DNA of 64,000 nucleotides, taken from contig OZ035997.1 of assembly GCA_964035015.1 (NCBI GenBank), positions 63,702,904 through 63,766,903 on the forward strand, given 5' to 3'. The translations under genes were made by a program, and so were the position numbers. The stretch's first letter is position 1. Each line of letters starts with the position of its first letter. The notes beneath the pieces are model-generated. The model saw only the letters and a list, made by a program, of their open reading frames with translations. It was not told where the DNA came from and did not search any database. This DNA is from Corallium rubrum. Lineage: Eukaryota > Cnidaria > Anthozoa > Scleralcyonacea > Coralliidae. Positions 44,667 to 56,058 of the stretch are shown in pieces.

Positions 44667-45545
44667 GGCAATCCCGGGTGGAGTGGGCAATCTTGGGTGG
44701 AGTGGGCAATCTTGGGTGGAGTGGGCAATCTTGGGTGGAGTGGGCAATCTCGGGTGGAGTTGGCAATCTTGGGTGGAGTGGGCAATCTTGGGTGGAGTGG
44801 GCAATCTTGGGTGGAGTGGGCAATCTTGGGTGGAGTGGGCAATCTTGGGTGGAGTGGGCAATCTTGGGTGGAGTGGGCAATCTTGGGTGGAGTTGGCAAT
44901 CTTGGGTGGAGTGGGCAATCTTGGGTGGAGTGGGCAATCTTGGGTGGAGTGGGCAATCTTGGGTGGAGTGGGCAATCTTGGGTGGAGTGGGCAATCTTGG
45001 GTGGAGGGGGCAATTTTGGGTGGAGTGGGCAATCTTGGGTGGAGTTGGCAATCTTGGGTGGAGTGGGCAATCTTGGGTGGAGTGGGCAATCTTGGGTGGA
45101 GGGGGCAATTTTGGGTGGAGTTGGCAATCTTGGGTGGAGTGGGAAATCTTGGGTGGAGTGGGCAATCTTGGGTGGAGTTGGCAATCTTGGGTGGAGTGGG
45201 CAATCTTGGGTGGAGTGGGCAATCTTGGGTGGAGTGGGCAATCTTGGGTGGAGTGGGCAATCTTGGGTGGAGTGGGCAATCTTGGGTGGAGGGGGCAATT
45301 TTGGGTGGAGTGGGCAATCTTGGGTGGAGTGGGCAATCTTGGGTGGAGTTGGCAATCTTGGGTGGAGTGGGCAATCTTGGGTGGAGTTGGCAATCTTGGG
45401 TGGAGTGGGCAATCTTGGGTGGAGTGGGCAATCTTGGGTGGAGGGGGCAATCTTGGGTGGAGTGGGCAATCTTGGGTGGAGGGGGCAATTTTGGGTGGAG
45501 TGGGCAATCTCGGGTGGAGTTGGCAATCTCGGGTGGAGTGGGCAC
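44667..45545 (+). repeat. 19 bp minisatellite, about 46 units
   Basis: The unit is TGGGCAATCTTGGGTGGAG, repeated with variants (GTTGGCAATC, GGGGCAATTTTGG, CAATCTCGGG, GGAAATC). The ends carry more changed units (CCCGGG at the left, CTCGGG at the right) than the middle. Because 19 is not a multiple of three and the unit has no stop in any frame, all six frames stay open for some 300 codons. These frames are artefacts of the repeat, not genes. Confidence 0.95.
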
Positions 45546-45547
45546 AA

Positions 45548-45755
45548 CAGGGCCGCTTATTTAAAACTTTTCCATGTTGAAGCCCTAACATACCTATACC
45601 TACCAATAATATTTTAGTAATTTCAATGCTATTTTATTTGTGTCAGTACTAAAACAATTAGATTAAATTGCTGCAAACTCCCGTGTTTGGATAGCCTGAT
45701 CCAAACATGGGTATTGACCAATCAGCGCTTGCGTAGCATACATGTTATTTTGTAA
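45548..45755 (-). repeat. Inverted copy of the 17,440 repeat
   Basis: AGGGCCGCTTATTTAAAACT through TGGATAGCCTGATCCAAACA to GCGCTTGCGTAGCATACATG is the reverse complement of 17,452-17,670. The 19 bp minisatellite directly abuts it. Confidence 0.7.
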
Positions 45756-45879
45756 AATGCAATCATACATGCTTGAACGGTGTACTGATACCACTAAGGC
45801 GTGCTTCTGGCAATTAAATCGCTCATCTTCTGAGTCATCGGTTGAACACGACCGGTGACAGAGTGGACATTTGACGGTG

Positions 45880-46425
45880 CAATGCTTTAGCTCGCCAAAG
45901 TAAGATCCAGAACTTCTCTCTTATTCATGTGATTGAAAACGTGCTCGACTCCGGCGTGGATCAGCTTACGATGATAGTCGATTACAATAAGATGTGTAAT
46001 ATCGTGTTTGTGATCTAAGATAATCGGGTGTTTGGCTTCCCACGGCACTTCGGCTTTTTCGATTCTTCCCGGTCGAGACTAGCAATGCGACTGGTGCGTG
46101 GAACAGGACGTCCTTGGACAACGATTCTACCTCGACGATCCTATTGCGCCCACTTGATCCAATACATCTCGGCTTCCTTCAATTCTTCAACGGCCAAGGC
46201 TCGTGACTTGCGTTGCTCTTTGTTTCGTAGATTATGACGAAACCATGACATCCAAGCGGCAACACGAAGAAGTTTGTTCTAATTGGAGTGGGAAGCGGGA
46301 TCTAGAAGCTCTCTCACCGCTGACACCTGCGCTCTCAACATTTCTTCTTCAACTCAACTTCCGCTGTTGGAGGCGCAGACAAGGCCATCATAATAAACGT
46401 TCAGAATTATGAAATGTATATAATT
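45880..46425 (-). mobile_element. BEL/Pao LTR-retrotransposon fossil: fragment of the pol region before and at the integrase zinc-binding part
   Basis: On the minus strand the reading resembles the stretch of BEL/Pao polyproteins between RNase H and integrase. Readable pieces include NKLLRVAAWMSWFRHNLRNK, ALAVEELKEAEMYWIKWAQ and LIVIDYHRKLIHAGVEHVFN, the last being the start of the zinc-binding region. No LTRs, protease, reverse transcriptase or capsid part are seen nearby. It is a broken, isolated and probably old fragment with several breaks. Confidence 0.65.
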
Positions 46426-46509
46426 CACAAAGTTTAGCATTGCAATAAAAGTTGTTGTCCCTTCAAAAACGTATGCGTATTATTGATGAGTAAATGCATG
46501 ATCGTCCTG

Positions 46510-47440
46510 ACAATGTTTCCAGAACGTGATTTTTCTAACTTGGATAACACTCCGTGTCGTCTGCAAACATGGGCAGAGATGATCTACTTGAGACGTATTC
46601 TGGGAGATCGTTAACATAAATTAGGAAAAGAAGAGGTCCCAGGATTGATCCCTGAGGCACTAGTACTCCAGACAAGACTAGAAGTTTATCAGAGCTCTCG
46701 TCAAGTACGGTAACTCTCTGGTACCACAAGAGAGATGACGTTTGATAAGCAGCAGACTATCACCGACCTTGTCGAAAGCTATAGGCAAAATAGATCCACT
46801 TGTAGTAAATAGCATCCACTTGGCATCTGCTTGAAGTTGGTGGAGTTGACTTGACACATGATCTATAAGCTTGTTAAAGATGCAACGCTCAAGCACTTTA
46901 GAAACTTGTGACAGGAGTGAAATTGGTCTGTAGTTGGTAGCCTCGTCAGCTTTGCTTCCTTTCGAAATCGGGGGGATATTGGATAGCTTCCATTCGGACG
47001 GTAATTTACCCACACACAGGCTTTTGTTGAAAAGTGCACATAAAGATGGACAAATGCACAAAGCACAGTGTTTCAGAAGTTTTGCAGGAATCTTATAGGC
47101 TCCAGTTGCTTTGTTTTCATTAAGCGTTCTAATAGTTTCATAAACCTCCACATCAGCGTGGTCTAAAAGCAGATGTTCATCAGAATTACTATAGGAGGCA
47201 TGAAAACGGAGTAGAAGTAGTGGTTTAGAAGGTTGTTGATGTCAGCAGGATTTTTTGCTGTTCAGGTTTCTCCTGTTTGAGTCCAGGTCATTTTGCTTGG
47301 AATACTTGAGTGCTTTAAACCGACTTGAAAACTGACCAGAACTTCTTGCTTTTTTGTTTCAACAGGTTTGACAGGTCGTGGAAATCTTTTCAGAGGGATT
47401 ATAGCGATTTTGTTTGGCATCTAAATTCCAGGAATCTATT
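46510..47440 (-). mobile_element. LINE reverse transcriptase fragment with internal rearrangement
   Basis: The minus strand reads NENKATGAYKIPAKLLKHCA, PSEWKLSNIPPISKGSKADE and NYRPISLLSQVSKVLERCIF, which are fingers motifs of CR1/jockey-type LINE reverse transcriptases. It continues HQLQADAKWMLFTTSGS, then AFDKVGDSLLLIK, then PQGSILGPLLFLIYVNDLP and FADDTECYPS. The usual ~25 residues between H-Q-L and A-F-D-K-V are replaced or lost. FADD is the catalytic palm motif. Several frame changes make it a dead copy. The endonuclease and 3' end are not seen. Confidence 0.75.
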
Positions 47441-47718
47441 CCATAGCTCACATCTAACACATATTACACTAAAATAAGCCAAGGACAAAACTCAAAACAC
47501 CAGTGCTGGAAAACGAGATAGAAAGTGAGCAAGTGCATCTTTTCACATTACTTTTTTCAAATGTCCACAAAGGTTTTCTTGTTTAAACAGATACTTTCTT
47601 ATTTTGTTATATTTTTAAAACTTAAAAATAATTACAGAAAAGTGTAAAGCAATTTTAGCAAGTCAAGTCACCCCAAGTCTATTGGCCAATCCAGTCCAGT
47701 CTGGTCCAGTCTAGTCAA

Positions 47719-48305
47719 CTCAAGTCCAGTCCAGTCCAGTCCAGTCCAGTCCAGTCCAGTCCAGTCCAGTCCAGTCCAGTCCAGTCCAGTCCAGTCCAGT
47801 CCAGTCCAGTCCAGTCCAGTCCAGTCCAGTCCAGTCCAGTCCAGTCCAGTCCAGTCCAGTCCAGTCCAGTCCAGTCCAGTCCAGTCCAGTCCAGTCCAGT
47901 CCAGTCCAGTCCAGTCCAGTCCAGTCCAGTCCAGTCCAGTCCAGTCCAGTCCAGTCCAGTCCAGTCCAGTCCAGTCCAGTCCAGTCCAGTCCAGTCCAGT
48001 CCAGTCCAGTCCAGTCCAGTCCAGTCCAGTTCAGTCCAGTCCAGTCCAGTCCAGTCCAGTCCAGTCCAGTCCAGTCCAGTCCAGTCCAGTCCAGTCCAGT
48101 CCAGTCCAGTCCAGTCCAGTCCAGTCCAGTCCAGTCCAGTCCAGTCCAGTCCAGTCCAGTCCAGTCCAGTCCAGTCCAGTCCAGTCCAGTCCAGTCCAGT
48201 CCAGTCCAGTCCAGTCCAGTCCAGTCCAGTCCAGTCCAGTCCAGTCCAGTCCAGTCCATTTCAGTCCAGTCCAGTCCAGTCCAGTCCAATCCAGGCCAGT
48301 CCAGT
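47719..48305. repeat. (CCAGT)n pentanucleotide satellite, ~117 units
   Basis: About 590 bases of CCAGT with very few changes (TTCAGT near 48,030, CCATTT near 48,257) and decaying flanks (CAACTCAAGT at left, CAATCCAGG at right). The minus-strand frame with Gly-Leu-Asp-Trp-Thr repeats is an artefact of a 5 bp unit read as 15. The high purity suggests recent expansion. Confidence 0.95.
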
Positions 48306-49170
48306 TAAGTCAAGTCATGCAAATCAAACCAAGTCAAGCTGGTAGTAAAAGTATTCGTATAATAACGAATATATCACCATAGTAAACTTTTCGAAGACTG
48401 TTAAAATAATGTGAGTGTTAAAATGGTAATTACCACACATGTACGCCCGCTACATCCTGTTGTACACATGTAGTTTTTTGCTATAGTTTTTGTCTCCGTA
48501 ACAAATACTGAAAACTGTAGACAAATTTTTATTCCAAAATACATGTAGTAGTGCATAGTCTTGGAAAAATCAGTATTACAGAAACTCAAACAATGATAAC
48601 TGTTTCGAAATAATTCCAAAGTTCTTAAACCTTAAAGAAAAATCGGATTTCGGATAGAACTATTGTGACAAGAAAACATTCACTTGAAAATTTTAAAAAA
48701 TTAATATCGAGAAAAATTAGTTTATCTGTAGTCATGTACTTACATACTGAATAAACATCCAGAGTCAATAAAAACAAGGAGATGGAGCAAGCGTCAAGAA
48801 ACGACATATAATGCTCCGTGTTCAAGGACAGCTTTAGACAGAATATAGTTTGACTGAATAGGTCAATTTGGATGTGCACTGGCTTCATTCAGCTACTATA
48901 GCCGATAAATACGACTCTTCTACCGTTAAACAATCTTGTGCTCTCCACGATCAGCGCCCGTTGAACAAACTCGTTAACGGTACATTACCCAGGATACTCT
49001 TAATTGAGAACACGGGTAATACCCAGGTTCGTCTAAGCAGCTTGTTGGCACCACAGCTCCGTTGAACATAATTATAGACAACCAGTCACAGTCTTGCTTT
49101 CCAATCAAGTTCAAAACTAATCAAGATGACTGGAATTTTGTGTGTAAGTGTATATATAAAGAATTTCTTT
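48306..49170. other. AT-rich non-coding stretch left of the DIRS element
   Basis: No gene is seen. The part from about 48,870 (GCTACTATAGCCGATAAATA) to 49,170 may belong to the 3' non-coding end of the DIRS-like element, but I could not find repeats to prove it. Confidence 0.35.
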
Positions 49171-49173
49171 ATA

Positions 49174-50285
49174 TCAGTTTAACTTGTCGACCACAAGGTT
49201 GGGATAGGTGCCATAATAGCAAGCAAACAGCAATTCGTGCGCAAAATGAGCAACAGCAAATAAGGAGGTAACCCTGGCAACAAGCCACGGATCAACGATA
49301 CTTACCAATCGGGAAAGAGAAATCTCCCGGACAAAGAAAAAACCCTGCCTTCCAGCAGTGGAGAGGTGGGTGGGAGAAAGTTTTGTGATCACCCTCAACC
49401 GGCTGGTAACTATTTCTCGGGTTAAGGGTTGACTGTTGTCAATCAAAAATAAAGGCCCCGTAGAATTTCCGCGAAGAGCAAGATAGTTCATCATAGCCTG
49501 TATTGCACACAAAGAGGACGAAACCCTCCCTAGTTAAATACAACATCCCTGGCGAAAAGGATCTGTCTTGGAAGCTTTGATGGTGCCCTGTAGAAAGGAA
49601 GGCTGTTCTCTGGAGTCTACCGCATCGTCAGAAACGGATAAATGAATTTTGGGGGCAAAGGCTGCCCAACTTGCATGGTGCTGCGAACTCAGAAGACCGT
49701 AGAAACCCAAAGTATGCCAAACTACATGCTGCCCAAAACATGCAGTCATTGTAGCATCCTAAGTTTAGGCTAGAATACACCAGTTGCATAATCTCAATGG
49801 TGACAGGCAGTCGTTGTCTGGTGCCCAATAACCCTTGAGTTCTTTTAATGCGCCGTAAGACTCGTTGTAGTTGTAAGCAGTTGTCTAAAGGATCAGTAAA
49901 ACCGTGTTCGATATGGAGTGACCGTAGAGCTGAGAGATAAACCTTGATGGAAGAATGGCGGACAGATTCTGCTCGAAATTTTGCAAACAAACATAACGTC
50001 CATTCATCAGTAGGATAGGGGGATCCGGATGTGTTGAGGCGTTGACTTGTGTAAAAAATCACAGAACTTCTGCTGCGCACTATAATAACTTTTACGAGTG
50101 GATGGAGCCAAACCTTCCTGCATAAATGTGCGACAACGAGATTTTAAGTCACTGTTGATAAACGAGCTAGGAGCTGTGGGGGATGTGGATAGGGAACTTC
50201 TTTGCATCTGGTGCCAATCTACGAAACGCCTGCCAATTAAAGCGAAACAAGGCATCAACAATGCTGTTTTTAATACCTGGAACAT
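49174..50285 (-). pseudogene. Tyrosine recombinase part of the DIRS-like fossil
   Basis: The N-terminal core-binding part is recognisable (RKSYYSAQQKFCDFLHK, FAKFRAESVRHSSIKVYLSA, LRSLHIEHGFTDPL), followed by the start of the catalytic domain (CSLAYFGFLRSSEF). Later parts are present but broken. It acts in the family to insert the circular DNA copy into the genome. It is described here as a fossil only. Confidence 0.7.
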
Positions 50286-51770
50286 GAATAGATGAAAAAG
50301 TAAAGAAATGGCGCGCTGCTGTGAGAAGTAAGCTCCTTAACAAATGCATGATATTTGGGTCAGGAGATGTTCTAGCATTGAGAATGTAGACAACTGCTTC
50401 ATTATCTACTTGGAAAAGAATACATTGTCGGGACCATTGTACACCCCACAACTCTGCTGCCAGGACCACTGGAAATAATTCTTTGTATGCGATGAAAAGG
50501 CCAAGCTGACGGGGAAGCCACTGCCCATTAAACCATTCTGAATTCATGTGAGCTCCATAACCAATTGCCCCAGATACATCTGAACCAACACTGAAATTGG
50601 GTGGGGGTACCAACTCTGGAAACAAGAAAAAACTGATTCCATTCCAATGACAAAAGAAATCCAGCCACCAACGGAGATCCTTCTTGAATTCACCACTAAG
50701 ACGAATTGGGTGAGAATCATTCCGAAAACAACTGATGAGGTTGATCATGCGACGCAGAAATGTACGACCAGGCCATACCACCTTACAAGCGTGGTGAAGC
50801 AAACCAATTAATGACTGCAAATCCTTCTTTCGGCACCACTTGTAGGAAGACCACTGGTGCAGTGTATCATAGATGGCAGCATACTTATCAGCAGGAAGGC
50901 GGGCAATCTCGGCTACAGTATCTAATTCTATGCCTAGCACCACTAGGCAAGTTGCTGGAACAATGCACTTTTGGGGATGGAGAGGAAGACCAAGTTCTGA
51001 GACCACAGATATTGCTGTGTTCAATCTGTAGGCACAAGATAGTGAGTTGGCTGGTCCTGCTGTAATGAAGTCATCCAAGTAATGGAGCAATTCGTGAATA
51101 GCATAATTTGTCTTCAGAATCCATTCCACCATGTCAGCCACTGAGTTAAAAATACCTGGTGCTGAGCGACGGCCAAAGGGGGGAACCAAGTCAATATAAT
51201 ATTTGGAACGCCATTTCATACCCAAGAGATGGCGGTGTGAGGGATGCACAGGGATATTCCTGAAGGCAGACTCGACATCGAACTTAGCTAGAAGGGCTTC
51301 TTTTCCCAAAGTGGAAACCATAGTCACTATATCGTCCAATTTGATGTATTGCAGTGACCATGATTCTGGTTCGATGCCATCATTCACACTAAATCCCAGT
51401 GGAGATGAAAGATCGACAATAAGTCGCCACTTACCTGGCTGCCCCTTTTTTGGTATGACACCAAAGCTACAAATTTGAAGAGGCTGTAGTAGAGGGGAGT
51501 CAAAGGGGCCTGTCACCCGTGCTAACTGGATTTCATTTCGTAGATAGGCATCAATGACATCAGCATGTTCGTATGCAGAGGGCTTATTCTTAGAGGCTGA
51601 TCGTAGAGCAGTTGAGGGGTCAAAACCAAGTTTAAATCCTTCACGAATTCCCTGAAGAATATATGCCACCTTTGCTGCGTCAGGGTGTTACTTCAGTTCC
51701 AACGCAAGCTTTGAATAGTTTAAGCGAGATATTATGTTGATGGCAGGAAGAGAAACAGGCTTCCCTATAG
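50167..51770 (-). pseudogene. Reverse transcriptase-RNase H part of the DIRS-like fossil
   Basis: A ~500-residue frame (51,669-50,167, with further homologous sequence upstream to about 51,770) has the DIRS-type order. The entry is ILQGIREGFKLGF, fingers are FGVIPKKGQPGKWRLIVDLS, then AKFDVESAFRNIPV, the palm HYLDDFITAG, and an RNase H-like half with GSDVSGAIGYGAHM and FQVDNEAVVYILN. The length is normal for the domain pair. It is the best-preserved part of the element. Confidence 0.85.
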
Positions 51771-51779
51771 AATAAGTTA

Positions 51780-52910
51780 CAAAATGAAAGGGGGGGGGGG
51801 GGGGCTGGAACAAGAATGGCATACCACACAAAGTATAAATTGTTGTATTTATTTTATAACTAGAAATACATGAATGCAACAACCCCTTGCCGGCTTTTAT
51901 TAAATGCTTTTTTGAAACACTCCCCACCCACCCACCCACCCTGATTAAAATAAGCACTGATGTACAGCCAATATAAAAACAAACAGATATATAAACAAAT
52001 GATAATCCTCAAGATAATTCTACATATCAAAGGAAAACTTAGATTTCATTGTTAAACTCTGGCTGTACAAAATATGTTTTTAGGAGGTTTCAAAAGGGAT
52101 TATTTTAACAGCTTTAAATGGCTTCCCTATGCATATACATGCATGTTTTGCAAAGGCAGAATTAAAAGTCAACAGCTCAAAAATTACATTTAAAATAGAG
52201 TCCAAGATAAAAACAATTCGCTAGAATCAGATTCTAGAAAGAAGTATTAAACATACAACGTTTCAGTCGAAAATTTGGAAATACAGCCAAAAGAAATCGC
52301 CAAAGCCCATGAGTATTTACATGTAATAATACATTTAAGCTTTATATAAAGGTAGTGTTTTAGTTGAAAGTTAGCTTTAATTAAGCTGATTTATGGTTTG
52401 GACGAGCAAAGGGAAAGCATGAAAACGTGAAGCTGTATATTGTTTAGGTTAATAAGCGAAAACATGAAAACAACAAGAATCCTACCGTATGTTGACCACG
52501 GAGTTACTACAAACAGACTGAAACAGTGGAATTCAGATCGAGTTTTTGTTTACCATACGGCGTTTGGTTTCTTCAAATCCTCTGGTTTCTCTTCAAGATA
52601 TATTAAACGAGTTGTTTGTATCCTTCTTTTCTTCGTGCTCCATTTCGTTTCGTTTAAATAAACAAAAGCAAAATACTATTTGCTTGAGAGTTTAATTTTC
52701 TTCGTTGCTAGTCAATTCTTACCGCGTGACACCGTACCAAACATATATATAAATATATATATAAACTATTTCCCAGATTTCGTCTCCCTCGCTTTTTCTA
52801 CACGCGTGTAAAATGGACTCCACGCGTGTCGAGATTAGCACCCTCATCGGGCTCCGGGCCTTCGGCCCTCCGCCCGGCTCGGGGACAAGACCTGTAACCA
52901 TTTAATAACT
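51780..52910. repeat. Repeat block inserted between gag and RT of the DIRS-like element
   Basis: It starts at a 14-base G run (51,790) and ends with the inverted GC-rich head of the 38/57 kb repeat. On the minus strand that reads CCCCGAGCCGGGCGGAGGGC, then GGCCCGGAGCCCGATGAGGG, TGCTAATCTCGACACGCGTG. The middle has no gene. One 73-residue frame at 52,440 has no known domain. Exact insertion points are not resolved. Confidence 0.55.
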
Positions 52911-53059
52911 AAAAACAAAAGACCCAATATAATAAGCACAATAATAGCAATAGGTGCAACTACTAAACAGGAACAATAGCAAAAACTAAATGTTAGTATA
53001 AGTTTAAGAGTATAGAATGACCAGCCTTATAAGTGCTGTAAGGCAGTTAAATTTACTTT

Positions 53060-54400
53060 CTACGTTTATTGTTGTGTTCTGGACCCCCGGATGGTGGTTG
53101 TCCACTTGGGCATGTACAGGCAGTGACCCGATGGTCTCGGTTTGACAGGAACTACAAACATGGCGGAAACGGCAATGTGAGGAGGGAGCTACACAGCGGC
53201 CTGCGTTCCATGACAGGCAAACTAATTTTGGGCCATGGTTGCCTGTGGCCTCATGATTGGTTGAGGATAAATTTACAGTGGCCGGATCCTAGGACGTACT
53301 TGGGCACTTGCAGTGTGGAAATTATACAATTGAACATTCATTGAAGCCCAGTCTGTAAGCCGCTCAGCTGTTGCCTGTTCTCTGAATTCCTTGTCATAAT
53401 TCAGCCATGCACTACCACTAAACTGCCGATTGTGCGGAGGATCAGGAGCTTGTACTTGGTAAGGTCCACCCACCGACCGGTTGGGAAAATAAGTACACAG
53501 AATAAATGAGAAGATGGTGAAGGCTTCAAGCCAGGTTATAATGTCAGAGATTTGACGTTTGGGCTTTCTAGAGGTGGGGGTAAATACCAAACGACCCTCA
53601 AACATCAGACTTGGCTCTGGTTCTTGCCCTGTATTGATGTTTTCTGGTAAAAGATCTTCGAGGTTGACATATTTCCCACAAACTATTTGTGAAACCGCTT
53701 TATAATGAACCGGAGAATAACCAGGGCCAATAACAAAATGTTGCTGTAGCAGAGGTATGTTGGCGGGAACAGATGGACTTTGACCAGTGTTCCAATAAGG
53801 AAGAGAAGCCGTGTTAGTGGTATAGTTATTTAAGGCAGCTGATATACCCACCGGATTGTTTACAGAAACAGAAGGAGCAAAAGATGGGTTTATACGTGTA
53901 GACATGAAGGACGGAACATTTATAATAGGTTCTGACCTACCTTGAGCGACGCTTGTCAGTGAAGCAGCTTGAGATGGCGGTTGAGACAGAAGAAGTGCCA
54001 CATTACCTGCGTTTATAGGAGCCCAAGGTAGAGCCGATCCTTGTTGAACAAGAGAGTTCGCCTGATGCGAGAGCGAGCTCTGAGACGAGGGTGCAGCCAG
54101 TTGTGATGTTGCGGTTGTTGAGCTCAATGAACTGGTAGCATTTGTCACGGTTGGGAGAGCAATTCCCGCCGAACTCAGCGCTGAATTGACCATCGACGCG
54201 ATAGGCGCTTGCATAGCTTGAACAAGCGAAGCCACAAATTCTGGAGAAGGACTATTATAATTAATCGGAGCTGAGCCTGAAGCTGATGAAACTGCTGTTT
54301 GATCACACTGGAGGCGGCTGAAGAGGTTGGTAATGGTGGAGTAGGCAGACTTTCCCAACTGTTACGCGTCGTTCGAGGGCGAGACATTATTGTGATATTT
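53060..54400 (-). pseudogene. gag-like part of the DIRS-like fossil
   Basis: The N-terminal half is rich in Ser, Ala and Gln (residues ~20-190). It is followed by the conserved middle FVIGPGYSPVHYKAVSQIVC, LMFEGRLVFTPTSRKPKRQI and TWLEAFTIFSFILCTYFPNR, then QFSGSAWLNYDKEFREQA and LTDWASMNVQLYNFH. Past the main frame, CLSWNAGRCVAPSSHCRFRH with CSSC forms a zinc-finger-like end. This pattern is typical of the first protein of animal DIRS elements. Confidence 0.7.
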
Positions 54401-54559
54401 TCCAAATGAATTCGAAGAAAAACACGTGCTGTACAGTTCCAGGAAGCGGAGAACACTGGAAAGGTGTTGACAAAACGACCTAATCCGAACGTAGCAATCG
54501 AGCAAAGCAAGAAGAAAGCAACTCTACAAGGCGAAGGCAAGGCTTAAATGCAAGTGAAG

Positions 54560-55790
54560 AGCGCAAATCATGTGACATGACATGACACCGCACCCCATCT
54601 GCGCATAACGAGCAAGATAAAGCAGCTGGCCAGCAACTAATCTCCTTGTTAACTTTGATTAATTATAATCACATACTGTCGCCTTAAATGTGCGTCTTTT
54701 CGGAGTCAAACTACAGAAAGGGAGTAAGCGACAACCAGAAACTCAACGAGCAAATAAATAAAAAATACAATATTATTCCAGATATACTAATAAGTTTAGA
54801 ATTACAGTACCTTTGCGCCGCGGTTTAAGTTGGTGTTTAGTTTTACCAGAAAGCTCTTAATTTACCATATTTATACTTCTCAATGCTCGTTCTAAAAAAT
54901 ATGGTCGCATTTTTTTTATTACTGTAGAGGTTTAGCAGCTAGGATATTCTATTTCTCGACCTATGCTGTGGAAAAAGCAATTGACAAATGAAGGCCCATA
55001 ACTCAGTTAGTTTTAACTTAAATATAAAGCGCAAGCAATCTTTTGTAGCCAAGACATACGCCTACTGCGTGCAAGCTTGGTAGTAATCCGTTGAAACGCG
55101 CGATCAACTTTAGATCTTTTAGCGCGCGTACGTGATTCAAAATTCATGCGGCGGCTTTGACAGCTAGTTGCTGATTCTCTGCTCCCTCTGACAATTCAAT
55201 TATTTTCCACCAATAAGAACAACAGCGAAGTTGTTTTATTTATGGGGAGAGATGCAAAACAAAGATAGCGCTCTGAAAAAAGCCCTAATCCCTTGTTTTA
55301 TAAGTGTATAATTTGATACAAATTAGCTGTCATACACCGTTAATTAATAACAGACTTTCCCGCTACGGAATTAATTCGTAACCGTTTTAACACGATAACT
55401 CGCTTAAGTTTCAATATTTTGAATTCATATTTTTACAGATCGAACGGTAACCCTTATAAATATACCCAAAACACCTTTTTCTAAAAATAATATACCATTC
55501 TAGATTTTTTATAACCTTAAGAAGAGTTTGAAGACCGGAGCATCATCACCCATGCTCGTCCAGCTTGTAGGTCACTCAAGAGTAGCCTGCGTCGCAGCCC
55601 AACTTTACTTTCAACCCGTAAAAAGTTGGTCTGCGAATCAGCGCACAAAAACCTGTTCTCGCTCCCGTTGAGTTGCAAGGATTTCTGTACTCAACTCTGA
55701 TTGGCTTTCACGCATTTGATGTCGTATCCGCTCCTGATTGACTTAATGCCTTTAATCCTGGTTAGGAATTATTTTCATTCGAAAGCAACA
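54560..55790. other. Non-coding stretch between the DIRS fossil and the helicase gene
   Basis: No gene is seen. The last 200 bases before the helicase ATG are less AT-rich (GCCTGCGTCGCAGCCC, CTCGCTCCCGTTGAG) and could contain its promoter. CTCTGATTGGCTTTCACGC near 55,695 includes an inverted CCAAT box. Both points are inference. Confidence 0.3.
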
Positions 55791-56058
55791 AATGGCGTCT
55801 TTCGGAGAGGAACTTTGGCAAATTGCTTTTGATGCTTGTAAAGCCCAATTTGATATACCAAGTCTTTTAAAAAAACAAGAGGAAGCAATAACGATGTTCT
55901 TTGAGAATAAAAATATCTTCGTTAATTTACCAATTTGTTTTGGAAAGTCCTTAATTTATCAGTACCTTCCAATTGTCACTGATGTGCTCCACAAAAACCC
56001 TCGAGGATCGAGTGCAATTGTCGTTATTTCTCCTTTACGATCATTGACGACTGACCAG

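Larger units (their letters stand above)
49174..54400 (-). mobile_element. DIRS-like tyrosine-recombinase retrotransposon, broken copy
   Basis: On the minus strand, parts occur in the canonical order: a gag-like protein (about 54,358-53,060), reverse transcriptase with RNase H (about 51,770-50,167) and tyrosine recombinase (about 50,285-49,174, overlapping the end of the RT frame). Elements of this order use recombinase rather than integrase and carry split or inverted terminal repeats, which I could not locate here. A ~1.1 kb block (51,780-52,910) of unrelated repeat sequence, including a GC-rich head of the 38/57 kb family, separates gag from RT and looks like later insertion. The copy is a fossil with several breaks, mostly in the recombinase part. 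The RT part is well preserved, so it is probably of moderate age. Confidence 0.8.

Noticed and set aside
44537-45617. Six overlapping open frames of 290-350 codons
   Set aside because: They are produced by a 19 bp tandem repeat without stops in any frame. There is no domain, and both strands are equally open.
47720-48289. 189-codon frame of Gly-Leu-Asp-Trp-Thr repeats
   Set aside because: Pure translation of the (CCAGT)n satellite.
51790-51804. Poly-G runs (also 537-550, 3,981-3,990, 27,992-28,007, 39,773-39,790, 56,907-56,920 and 58,642-58,668) as G-quadruplex control sites
   Set aside because: Most lie inside MITE copies or insertion junctions and vary in length. There is no positional link to a gene start.
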